Assembly: GCA_903925985.1 (NCBI GenBank)
Contig: CAIYHK010000122.1
Span: 1-8,358, forward strand
DNA length: 8,358 nt
Source: an uncultured Actinomycetes bacterium
Lineage (GTDB): Bacteria > Actinomycetota > Acidimicrobiia > Acidimicrobiales > Ilumatobacteraceae
Reading direction: 5' to 3'
The number at the start of each line of letters is the position of its first letter. Position 1 is the first letter of the stretch. The notes below the pieces were generated by a model, which worked only from the letters and a program-made list of their open reading frames with translations, was not told the DNA's origin and searched no databases. This document shows positions 1-6,122 of this stretch, in pieces. The translations under genes and the position numbers were made by a program.

Positions 1-636
1 CGTGCCGCTGCTGCACAAGAAAAGGGACTCTTTGATGATGAGATGATTCCCGTCGCAATCCCCCAACGTAAAGGTGACCCAGTCATGTTCAAGGTGGATG
101 AAGGAGTGCGTGGGAATACCACGATGGAAAGCCTTGGCTCGCTTAAGCCGGCGTTTGTCAAAGACGGAACGATCACCGCAGGTAATGCGAGCCAGATCAG
201 CGACGGTGGCTCAGCAGTGATTGTGATGAGCAAAGCGGCTGCTGACAAACATGGTGTTACCCCATTGGGTGAGATCGTCTCTTATGGAATGGTTGCAGGC
301 CCTGGTGACACGAGCCTCCTCCACCAGCCAAGCAATGCAATCAACAAAGCGCTTGCAAAAATTGGTGGCAAAGTTTCCGACATCGATCTATTCGAATTGA
401 ATGAGGCTTTTGCTGCAGTGGGCATCGCGTCCATGCGTGACCTCGGAATCACCGATGAAATCACCAACGTGAATGGTGGTGCGATTGCACTTGGTCATCC
501 AATCGGAATGAGTGGAAACCGCATCACGCTTGCACTTCTGCACGAACTGAAGCGTCGTGGTGGTGGAACCGGTGCCGCTGCACTCTGTGGTGGTGGCGGT
601 CAGGGTGATGCGATCATCGTTCGCACGGTGAAGTAA
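1..636 (+). CDS. Thiolase (acetyl-CoA acetyltransferase family), 5'-truncated
   Basis: C-terminal 211 residues of a thiolase, open from the first base of the window and ending at TAA 634-636. Thiolases condense two acyl-CoAs or cleave 3-ketoacyl-CoA in the cytoplasm. Visible family marks (numbered in this fragment) are the NEAFA motif at 134-138, [12 protein letters not shown] around the catalytic histidine H166, and CGGGGQG with the second catalytic cysteine C196. Thiolases are usually about 390 residues, so roughly 180 N-terminal residues, including the nucleophilic cysteine, lie outside the window. The ATG at 43 is internal: the reading frame upstream of it is open and continues the protein. 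Biosynthetic and degradative thiolases cannot be separated from this half. The CLC gene follows after 18 bases on the same strand and could share a transcript. Family assignment is firm; the exact substrate is not known. Confidence 0.95.
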   Translation, partial: RAAAAQEKGLFDDEMIPVAIPQRKGDPVMFKVDEGVRGNTTMESLGSLKPAFVKDGTITAGNASQISDGGSAVIVMSKAAADKHGVTPLGEIVSYGMVAGPGDTSLLHQPSNAINKALAKIGGKVSDIDLFELNEAFAAVGIASMRDLGITDEITNVNGGAIALGHPIGMSGNRITLALLHELKRRGGGTGAAALCGGGGQGDAIIVRTVK

Positions 637-649
637 CTCGTTACCGAGT
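636..649 (+). other. Small hairpin between thiolase stop and CLC start
   Basis: ACTCG (636-640), TTAC loop (641-644), CGAGT (645-649) form a perfect 5-bp inverted repeat that begins on the last base of the thiolase stop codon and fills most of the gap before the CLC start at 655. No T-run follows, so it does not look like an intrinsic terminator. It occupies the place where a ribosome binding site for the CLC gene would be expected. A role in translation coupling is only a guess, and a stem this short can occur by chance. Confidence 0.3.
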
Positions 650-654
650 CATTG

Positions 655-1845
655 ATGCTTCGGCGTTCGCTGGCAACGCTTCGTTGCGGCGTGTTAGTAG
701 TTCTTGTTGGCATTGTTGGTGGGCTTGTCTCAGCGTTTTTCATTGGCTCGCTGAACTGGGCAACTACCGCACGTTTAAACCACGACTGGCTGATTTGGCT
801 GATGCCGATTGGCGGTTTTCTAGTCGGCCTTGCCTACAACTATTTCGGCGGCTCGATTACCGCTGGCAATAACCTTGTACTGGACGAGATTCACGAGCCT
901 TCTGCCGGAGTTCCGTCCCGCATGGCCCCCATGGTTTACGGCGCAAGCGTTATGTCCCACATCGTTGGAGCTTCGGTTGGTCGCGAGGGAGCTGCGGTTC
1001 AGATAACGGCAAGCCTCACCGACACCCTCGTGCACCGCAGTAACCCCACGGCGAACACACGGAGGATAGTTCTCGTTTCCGCTGTAGCTGCAGGATTTGG
1101 GGCCATGTTTGGAGTGCCAGTAGCGGGTGCAATTTTCGCGCTCGAAGTTCTGCAGCGCGGGCGACCAAAGTTTGCCTTGCTCGGTTATGCATTGCTCGCG
1201 AGCTTTGTGGGTGACCGAATAGTGCGCGCACTCGACGTGCACCACTTAGTCACGCCGAGTACCCCGAAGGTCTCGATTGACTTTGCATTGCTCTGGCGTC
1301 TCCCGATTGCAGTTGGTGTATTCGCATTAACCGCGATCGCCTTCATCAAGCTCACACATGTCATCAAGGATGCGATGGCATCCAAAATCCGTTGGGCCCC
1401 ACTTCGACCCTTTATCGGCGGGTTATTCGTTCTCGGATTAGTACTCGCCGCAGGGACGCGCTCCTACTTGGGTTTATCCACTGACATTGCCGAAGTTGCT
1501 CTTACTGGTGCAGTTGGACTGTCCGCACTTGCATGTGTGTGGAAGTTTTTCTTCACCACAATCTCACTTGGAACTGGTTTCATCGGCGGTGAGGTGCTTC
1601 CCGTCTTTATCATCGGTGCATTAGTTGGCGCCCAAACTGGTCGTGTGCTTGATGCGTCAGTCGCACTATTTGCAATGCTCGGCTTTGTGGGTGTCTTTTC
1701 AGCGGCTGCAAATACTCCGATTGCCTGCATCTTTATTGGCTGGGAACTATTTGGTTCCAATGCTCTCGTGCCAATTGCAATCGTCTGCTTGTCGACATAT
1801 GCAATTAGCGGATCAACAAGCATTTACTCAGCGCAGCGACCCTAA
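655..1845 (+). CDS. CLC-family transporter, likely CLC-F type fluoride/proton antiporter
   Basis: 396-residue multi-pass membrane protein of the CLC chloride channel/antiporter superfamily. Three motifs point to the fluoride-exporting branch (EriC-F/SycA-like). First, GNNLVLDEIHEP at 71-82 replaces the GSGIP anion-selectivity loop of chloride CLCs. Second, GREGAAVQ at 109-116 carries the gating glutamate E111. Third, GFIGGEVLP at 308-316 carries E313, which aligns with the conserved pore glutamate of CLC-F proteins. YLGL at 271-274 is also typical. Known members exchange cytoplasmic F- for H+ and protect against fluoride; that role here is inferred from motifs. Length is normal for the branch. 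TTG at 652 is an alternative start one codon upstream of the chosen ATG 655; neither has a clear ribosome binding site. No fluoride riboswitch fits in the short gap upstream. The stop codon overlaps the recR stop on the opposite strand. Confidence 0.85.
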   Translation: MLRRSLATLRCGVLVVLVGIVGGLVSAFFIGSLNWATTARLNHDWLIWLMPIGGFLVGLAYNYFGGSITAGNNLVLDEIHEPSAGVPSRMAPMVYGASVMSHIVGASVGREGAAVQITASLTDTLVHRSNPTANTRRIVLVSAVAAGFGAMFGVPVAGAIFALEVLQRGRPKFALLGYALLASFVGDRIVRALDVHHLVTPSTPKVSIDFALLWRLPIAVGVFALTAIAFIKLTHVIKDAMASKIRWAPLRPFIGGLFVLGLVLAAGTRSYLGLSTDIAEVALTGAVGLSALACVWKFFFTTISLGTGFIGGEVLPVFIIGALVGAQTGRVLDASVALFAMLGFVGVFSAAANTPIACIFIGWELFGSNALVPIAIVCLSTYAISGSTSIYSAQRP

Positions 1846-2456
1846 GCCCCCACCTCGCGCCGGCCTTCAATCGCCCGCCCAAGCGTGAGTTCATCTGCAT
1901 ACTCAAGATCTCCACCCACCGGCAACCCGCTTGCAAGTTTTGTCACCTTGATCTCAAACGGCGCAAGCAATCGCTGCAAGTACATCGCCGTCACATCGCC
2001 TTCGGTGTTCGGGTTGGTTGACAAGATCACCTCTTGAATCGTGGGCTCAGCATCATTGATTCGAATCATGAGTTCACGAATCTTGAGTTGGTCAACGCCA
2101 ATTCCCTCAAGTGGATTGATGGCCCCGAGCAACACGTGATACAGCCCTTTGTAGACACCGGTCTTTTCCAACGCCACGACATCGCGTGACTCTTCGACCA
2201 CGCAGATCATTGTGCGATCACGGCGCTCGTCAGCACACACAGAGCACTGTGGTTCATCTGAAATGTTGAAACACAATTCACAAAACCGAACTTTGGCTTT
2301 GGCATTCAGAATTGACTGTGCGAGTCGACGCGCGTCTTCCTCTGGAACTTTGAGAAGATGAAACGCAATTCGTTGCGCAGATTTTGGCCCAATGCCCGGC
2401 ATCCGACCGAGTTCATCAATCAATGCCTGCATCGGCGGTGAATAAGGCGACGCCAT
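1842..2456 (-). CDS. recR: Recombination mediator protein RecR
   Basis: 204-residue RecR, which works with RecF and RecO to load RecA onto gapped single-stranded DNA in recombinational repair. The full family architecture is present: a helix-hairpin-helix segment at about 12-35 (LIDELGRMPGIGPKSAQRIA), a zinc finger with C59, C62, C71 and C74, and a Toprim domain from about residue 82 with E88, the TNPNTEGD stretch at 147-154 and the C-terminal SGLPVGGDLEYADELTLGRA segment around 176-195. Length matches the usual roughly 200 residues. The ATG at 2456 is chosen because the family motif begins a few residues later; M9 is an unlikely alternative. It lies 5 bases downstream of dnaX, a widely conserved operon arrangement, and is probably cotranscribed from the dnaX promoter. 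Its stop (TAG, 1844-1842) interlocks with the stop of the convergent CLC gene. Confidence 0.98.
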   Translation of the reverse strand: MASPYSPPMQALIDELGRMPGIGPKSAQRIAFHLLKVPEEDARRLAQSILNAKAKVRFCELCFNISDEPQCSVCADERRDRTMICVVEESRDVVALEKTGVYKGLYHVLLGAINPLEGIGVDQLKIRELMIRINDAEPTIQEVILSTNPNTEGDVTAMYLQRLLAPFEIKVTKLASGLPVGGDLEYADELTLGRAIEGRREVGA

Positions 2457-2461
2457 GCCTG

Positions 2462-4183
2462 CTACTTCTTGGGATCTTCGAGTTTGGTGATACCGGGGAA
2501 GAAATCAGAAAGATGATCTTCTGCAGATTTGCCAGCAACTTTTGGTGCGTCAGTGAGTTCAGCGGGATCTATGTCGTGAATTTCCTCAGACTTTTTTCCA
2601 CTCTTTGCCTCGGCCGCCACGAATTTAATTGCGAGTCCTGCACCCAACACGGCATCAACTAACTGCTGTACATCGGCCAAGCATTTGGTGGCTCGTGTGC
2701 AATGACCAGCGTTTGGAAACTCCACTGTCAGTTCCGTGTCGGTGACGACAACTACTTCGCCACCTGCCACGATCGCGCGTGCCGAACCCTTCAGACCAGG
2801 AAGAATGTCGGTCATCCATTTCTCACGCACGGCAGGCTCCGCCCGAATCGCCCCACTAGCAGTACGAGTTACTGGTTTGGTGTCGGCACTTAAATCCGGT
2901 TTGGATTCCCGGCCAGTCGGCACCTCCGAAGAAACTGCATCACTAACTTCGCTTACACCACCAGCTGGCTCGCCTTTTTGCTCTGGCGGCTTGGACGAAC
3001 GAGCCTTCCCACCGAGTTGTGCTCGGCCCGTGTTCGGATCAATTGGTGCGGGTCGCGGCAACGGAGCACTCGCATCTCGACCGCGCGCGACCGCTTGCTC
3101 AACGCGATCCAGTCGTGCACGTAGTGAATTGATGTCGTCACCTAGCTCGGGCGTTGTGAGTTTCACCATGCTCACCTCAAGGAGCAGGCGTGGATCTGGC
3201 GCATGACGCATCTCGACCATCGACTCACCCAACACGGTCATCGCGCGGACAACACTTACTGCACCAAGAAGACGAGCTTGCTCTGATACGCGTTGCAGCA
3301 TGCGCTCAGGCAACTGCACTAACTCAGGGGCCTGAAGAGAAAGGAACATATCGCGCAAATGTCGCACAATTTCTTCCGTAAGCGTGCGGGCATCACGACC
3401 TTGATGCATGGCGTGGGCAACTGCTGTAAGTGCACGACCCGAATTGTGCTCAACGAGAGCTGCGACGATTTCTTCGAGTGAGACCGATTCTTCAGCTTCG
3501 CCACCAGCGGCAGCACTTAACTCGAGAGCGGACAGTGTGTCACGTGCACTGCCTGCACCTTGTTGCAGAACTTGGGAGATCGCATCCTCACTGATCTTCA
3601 GCCCAGCGTCTTCAATCACCCAGCGCACATACGCCTCGAGTTCATCAAGTGGCAACAAGTGAAACTGCAAGTGTTGAGTACGCGAACGAATCGTGTCACT
3701 CACCTTCTGCGGGTCAGTGGTTGCCAGCACAAAAACGACGTGCTCGGGCGGCTCTTCAAGGGTTTTCAGCAATGCGGCCTCGGCAGCTTTACTCAACATG
3801 TGGACTTCGTCGAGGATGTAAACGCGATGCCTGCCCGGTGTGGCAAGCGACGAGCGCTCGATGAGTTCGCGCATGTCGTCAACACCGTTATTGCTTGCAG
3901 CATCCAGCTCGATCACGTCATAAGAGGTGCCTGCTTCAACCGCACGGCACGAATCACATTCACAACATGGCTCACCTTCAGCAGGTGCAGTGCAATTCAA
4001 AACTTTGGCAAGGATGCGAGCCGTTGTGGTCTTTCCCGTTCCACGAGGACCAGAAAAGAGATACGCCTGCCCTTCACGACCATTAACTACAGAATTACGA
4101 AGCGCACGAACGATATGGTCCTGGCCCCTGAGTTCACCGAAGCGACGCGGTCTGTATCTGCGATATAGGGACTGCGTGGCCAT
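2462..4183 (-). CDS. dnaX: DNA polymerase III subunit gamma/tau
   Basis: 573-residue DnaX, the ATPase subunit of the clamp loader that places the beta sliding clamp on primed DNA at the replication fork. Visible: the SLYRRYRPRRF N-terminus, Walker A GPRGTGKT at 45-52, zinc-binding cysteines C64, C73, C76 and C79 (same spacing as E. coli), Walker B DEVH at 125-128, and an SRT sensor motif at 167-169 where E. coli has SRC. A proline/charged linker spans about 370-445, followed by a C-terminal domain at about 450-522 and an acidic tail. It is shorter than E. coli tau (643) and longer than gamma (431). The start at 4183 is set by the conserved N-terminus; AAGGA abuts the ATG with no spacing, too close for a normal ribosome binding site, while a TANNNT box fits leaderless transcription. 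A slippery heptamer lies at codons 529-531. It is followed by recR. Confidence 0.98.
   Translation of the reverse strand: MATQSLYRRYRPRRFGELRGQDHIVRALRNSVVNGREGQAYLFSGPRGTGKTTTARILAKVLNCTAPAEGEPCCECDSCRAVEAGTSYDVIELDAASNNGVDDMRELIERSSLATPGRHRVYILDEVHMLSKAAEAALLKTLEEPPEHVVFVLATTDPQKVSDTIRSRTQHLQFHLLPLDELEAYVRWVIEDAGLKISEDAISQVLQQGAGSARDTLSALELSAAAGGEAEESVSLEEIVAALVEHNSGRALTAVAHAMHQGRDARTLTEEIVRHLRDMFLSLQAPELVQLPERMLQRVSEQARLLGAVSVVRAMTVLGESMVEMRHAPDPRLLLEVSMVKLTTPELGDDINSLRARLDRVEQAVARGRDASAPLPRPAPIDPNTGRAQLGGKARSSKPPEQKGEPAGGVSEVSDAVSSEVPTGRESKPDLSADTKPVTRTASGAIRAEPAVREKWMTDILPGLKGSARAIVAGGEVVVVTDTELTVEFPNAGHCTRATKCLADVQQLVDAVLGAGLAIKFVAAEAKSGKKSEEIHDIDPAELTDAPKVAGKSAEDHLSDFFPGITKLEDPKK
2586..2611 (-). 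promoter_or_regulatory. Candidate -1 programmed frameshift site in dnaX
   Basis: On the coding strand the heptamer A_AAA_AAG (2597-2591) sits in the zero frame as GGA AAA AAG, encoding G529-K530-K531. A -1 slip would read GTC (2591-2589) then stop at TGA (2588-2586), giving a 532-residue product that lacks the last 42 residues. A Shine-Dalgarno-like GAGG (2611-2608) lies exactly 10 bases before the heptamer. The same three parts (upstream stimulator, A AAA AAG, stop after one codon) make gamma in E. coli. Downstream, GTC-TGAG can pair with CTCA-CT-GAC across a loop of about 27 bases, with a 2-base bulge; this is a weak stem. Against it: the site is close to the C-terminus, so the product would not correspond to classical gamma, and a Lys-Lys pair encoded AAA AAG is not rare. 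Confidence 0.4.
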
Positions 4184-4189
4184 TCCTTG

Positions 4190-4195
4190 AGCCTA
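4190..4195 (-). promoter_or_regulatory. Candidate -10 box for leaderless dnaX-recR transcript
   Basis: TAGGCT on the minus strand matches the actinobacterial -10 pattern TANNNT and ends 6 bases before the dnaX ATG (4183), so initiation 7 bases downstream would fall on the A of the start codon. No convincing -35 at 17 bases is seen; TTGGGC is 15 bases upstream and TTGAAG 21. The pattern is short and the call is by position and analogy with the box before the carboxylase gene. Confidence 0.4.
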
Positions 4196-4236
4196 CGACT
4201 TCGGTGTACTGCCCAACTTCAACAGTCCTTCAGGGC

Positions 4237-4242
4237 TACCGT
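4237..4242 (+). promoter_or_regulatory. Candidate -10 box for the CopC/CopD-like gene
   Basis: TACCGT fits TANNNT and ends 12 bases before the ATG at 4255, which would give a leader of about 5-6 bases. It lies in the 71-base divergent gap shared with dnaX. No clear -35 or ribosome binding site is visible, so this is weaker than the other two -10 candidates. Confidence 0.25.
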
Positions 4243-4254
4243 AATTGTGACTTT

Positions 4255-6078
4255 ATGAGCCATCGACGCACGGCAATCCGCCGACTCGGATCGTTGCTTT
4301 TCGCGGTCATGGTGCTGCTCACGTTGTGTGCGGCACCCGCTTCCGCTGCAGGCACAAACACCGTGGTTTCGTCGAACCCCGCCGCTGGCGAAAATGTCGC
4401 GGTTCCCCCAACGCAATTACAGATCATCTTCAATGAAGAGATCCCAGCTTTGGCAGCGCTAGGCGGAATCGGTGTGGCGATGACCTGCCAAGGTATTTCT
4501 GTTGGACTCGGACCCGTGCAACTCGGTGTTGATCGCCGAACTGTTTCAACGGCATTGACTCAACTTCCAGGTAGTGGTGAATGTGCTGTTTCATGGAGCC
4601 TCCCCGATGGCAGCGCCGGCGCAATCAATTTCACGATTGCTGGAGATACCACGAGCAGTTCAACCACCTCAATAGTCGAGGGTAGGGAAACAACCACCAC
4701 AACCCTCGCCACTGAAGAAGCCACTGTTGTGGGTGAGGCACCCCGAGTTGGTGGCCCGCTTGGTCTTGTTCGACTCCTTTCTTATATAGCCATCGCTGCT
4801 CTCTTTGCAGGGCTACTGCTTTTGCCACTTTCTTGGCCAGAAGGCATCAGTGACGTGGCAGCGGCACGATTCTTCAAGATCGTCTGGCCGTTAGCGAGCG
4901 TGGTCACGATTTTGAACATGATCCTCGCTGCTGCTCAGCACAATGGTGAGACCTTCACCGAATCATTGAGTCTCAACGACTGGATCGACCTCGCAAGTGA
5001 CACTCCTGGCAAAGCTCTTGTTGCACGCACCTTGTTAGTTGTCTTTGCGGGGTGGATGGCGTGGCAACCAACACGCGTGATTGACCCCGCATACGACTCC
5101 TTTGCTCTTGGTCACCTCGCGTTAATGGGTGTGAGTTTTGGTTTCGATCGCGACGATGGACGCTCGGTTGCCCTCGGATATCCCATCGGGATTTTGCACT
5201 CAGTGTCAGCGTTGTTCATCGTTGGTGGGGCGATCATGTTCAGCAGAGTGCTACTTACTGGCAAAAGCACCGAAGCAACCACTAATGCACTCCGCGAGTA
5301 CAGCAAGTGGTTAATTCGCGCACTACTAGTGGTGGTGGTCACCGGTGTCATGCAAACACTGCGGCTCGATGGCTTCGGCATTCTCACTAGTCCACATGGG
5401 CGCGTGATCACCGCGAAGGTTGTTTTCGTTGCTGTCGGAATCTTCATCACACTGGCGCTTCGCAAATACGTAATTAACACGTTGAGTCGAGTGCGCCGAT
5501 TGAACTCGACACAATCCCTACGAACCCGCCATGCAATGAATCTGTCCGTGGCGTTCTTCACGGTTGCGCTTGCATTTACGTCGTGGTCCGTAACAATGCT
5601 TCCTGCTCAGATGCCAAAGGATGAAGCAGCAGCCAAGAAACTGAAATTTGCATGGACGGAGCGACTCACCAACGAGGGCTTTGATCTACAGATCTCTTTG
5701 GATCCTGCGACAACTGGTCCAAACAAACTTCGCATCGAGTTGTATGCACCAGATCGAATTAACAATTTCCATGTGAAGTTCGTTCCGGCATTGGCAAGTG
5801 CCACTGGAATTGACCTAGGTATTCCGCTCGAGCGCCCTGGCACAGCAATAGTCACCATCGATGGTGGCCTGCGCTTCAATACCGAGGGGGTCTGGTCAAT
5901 CGAAGTGTCCGGTACAACCACAACCGGCGACCTGACGCCGTTGGCCACCACGATCAATCTGTCTGAGCCGCCGCCGGCAACCACCACAACCCTGCCCGGC
6001 CAGACCACAACCACCACGACCAGCACAACCACCACGACAACGACCACAACCCTGCCTGTATTTACACTCCCTGATTGA
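4255..6078 (+). CDS. CopC-CopD-like secreted/membrane fusion protein with poly-Thr tail
   Basis: 607 residues. Residues 1-31 form a signal peptide (basic MSHRRTAIRR, hydrophobic core, PASA cleavage site). Residues 33-130 resemble the CopC beta-sandwich (SSNPAAGENV, then LQIIFNEEI). A Thr/Ser linker spans 132-163. About eight membrane helices at 169-447 resemble CopD, with LHSVSALFIVGG at 314-325 matching its conserved His segment; H229 and H287 are further histidines. Residues 461-570 look like an extracytoplasmic beta domain, similar in placement to the C-terminal domain of YcnJ-type proteins. The end is Thr-rich (576-599). Relatives take up or handle copper. Here the CopC-like domain contains no histidine, so the usual copper site is absent; instead C78 and C110 could form a disulfide. 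Metal transport is therefore uncertain. ATG 4255 is preferred over GTG 4204 because it gives a proper signal peptide. Confidence 0.8.
   Translation: MSHRRTAIRRLGSLLFAVMVLLTLCAAPASAAGTNTVVSSNPAAGENVAVPPTQLQIIFNEEIPALAALGGIGVAMTCQGISVGLGPVQLGVDRRTVSTALTQLPGSGECAVSWSLPDGSAGAINFTIAGDTTSSSTTSIVEGRETTTTTLATEEATVVGEAPRVGGPLGLVRLLSYIAIAALFAGLLLLPLSWPEGISDVAAARFFKIVWPLASVVTILNMILAAAQHNGETFTESLSLNDWIDLASDTPGKALVARTLLVVFAGWMAWQPTRVIDPAYDSFALGHLALMGVSFGFDRDDGRSVALGYPIGILHSVSALFIVGGAIMFSRVLLTGKSTEATTNALREYSKWLIRALLVVVVTGVMQTLRLDGFGILTSPHGRVITAKVVFVAVGIFITLALRKYVINTLSRVRRLNSTQSLRTRHAMNLSVAFFTVALAFTSWSVTMLPAQMPKDEAAAKKLKFAWTERLTNEGFDLQISLDPATTGPNKLRIELYAPDRINNFHVKFVPALASATGIDLGIPLERPGTAIVTIDGGLRFNTEGVWSIEVSGTTTTGDLTPLATTINLSEPPPATTTTLPGQTTTTTTSTTTTTTTTTLPVFTLPD
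5980..6057 (+). repeat. Poly-threonine low-complexity tail with duplicated TTTLP unit
   Basis: In-frame ACN-rich tract encoding Thr 576-579, then LPGQ, six Thr, one Ser, nine Thr and LP. The 14-base unit ACCACAACCCTGCC occurs twice (5983-5996 and 6043-6056), each encoding the end of a TTT-LP block, and a related stretch is present in the first linker near 4692-4708. ACC, ACA and ACG codons are mixed, so the tract is more than a simple trinucleotide run. Such tails are often extracellular, possibly glycosylated spacers; that role is inferred. It is a likely place for length variation between strains. Confidence 0.8.
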
Positions 6079-6110
6079 CCCCTGATTCAGCGCTGTGGAG
6101 CACACCGCAC

Positions 6111-6116
6111 TAGCGT
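6111..6116 (+). promoter_or_regulatory. Candidate -10 box for leaderless carboxylase operon transcript
   Basis: TAGCGT fits TANNNT and ends exactly 6 bases before the GTG start at 6123, the same geometry as the dnaX box, so the transcript could begin on the start codon itself. No ribosome binding site is visible between it and the GTG, which supports leaderless initiation. No clear -35 is seen. Confidence 0.4.
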
Positions 6117-6122
6117 TTCAGC

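Noticed and set aside
637..654. Fluoride riboswitch before the CLC-F-like gene
   Set aside because: Only 18 bases separate the thiolase stop and the CLC start, too short for the aptamer; any riboswitch would have to lie upstream of the window.
2736..4190. Several plus-strand open frames opposite dnaX
   Set aside because: They lie wholly antisense to dnaX, show no family motifs and have compositions expected from the codon bias of the real gene.
4184..4254. Possible small SRP (4.5S) RNA next to dnaX, as found in many actinobacteria
   Set aside because: The gap is only 71 bases and neither strand contains the conserved GGAAGGGAGCA-type apical loop or a matching long stem.
4204..4254. GTG at 4204 as start of the CopC/CopD-like protein
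   Set aside because: It adds 17 polar residues before a well-formed signal peptide, has no ribosome binding site and would use up most of the divergent promoter gap; ATG 4255 is better.
5607..6047. Long minus-strand open frame opposite the Thr-rich tail
   Set aside because: Its valine-rich translation is the mirror of the ACN threonine repeats and it overlaps a well-supported gene; no recognisable domain.
5992..6075. Sortase-type LPXTG anchor near the C-terminus (LPGQT, TLPD)
   Set aside because: Spacing does not match LPXTG and there is no following hydrophobic segment or basic end.
6088..6116. Terminator-like inverted repeats (CAGCGCTG palindrome; CGCT...AGCG followed by TTT) after the CopC/CopD-like gene
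   Set aside because: The stems are 4-5 bp with large asymmetric loops and only three T's, and the segment overlaps the better -10 candidate for the next gene.
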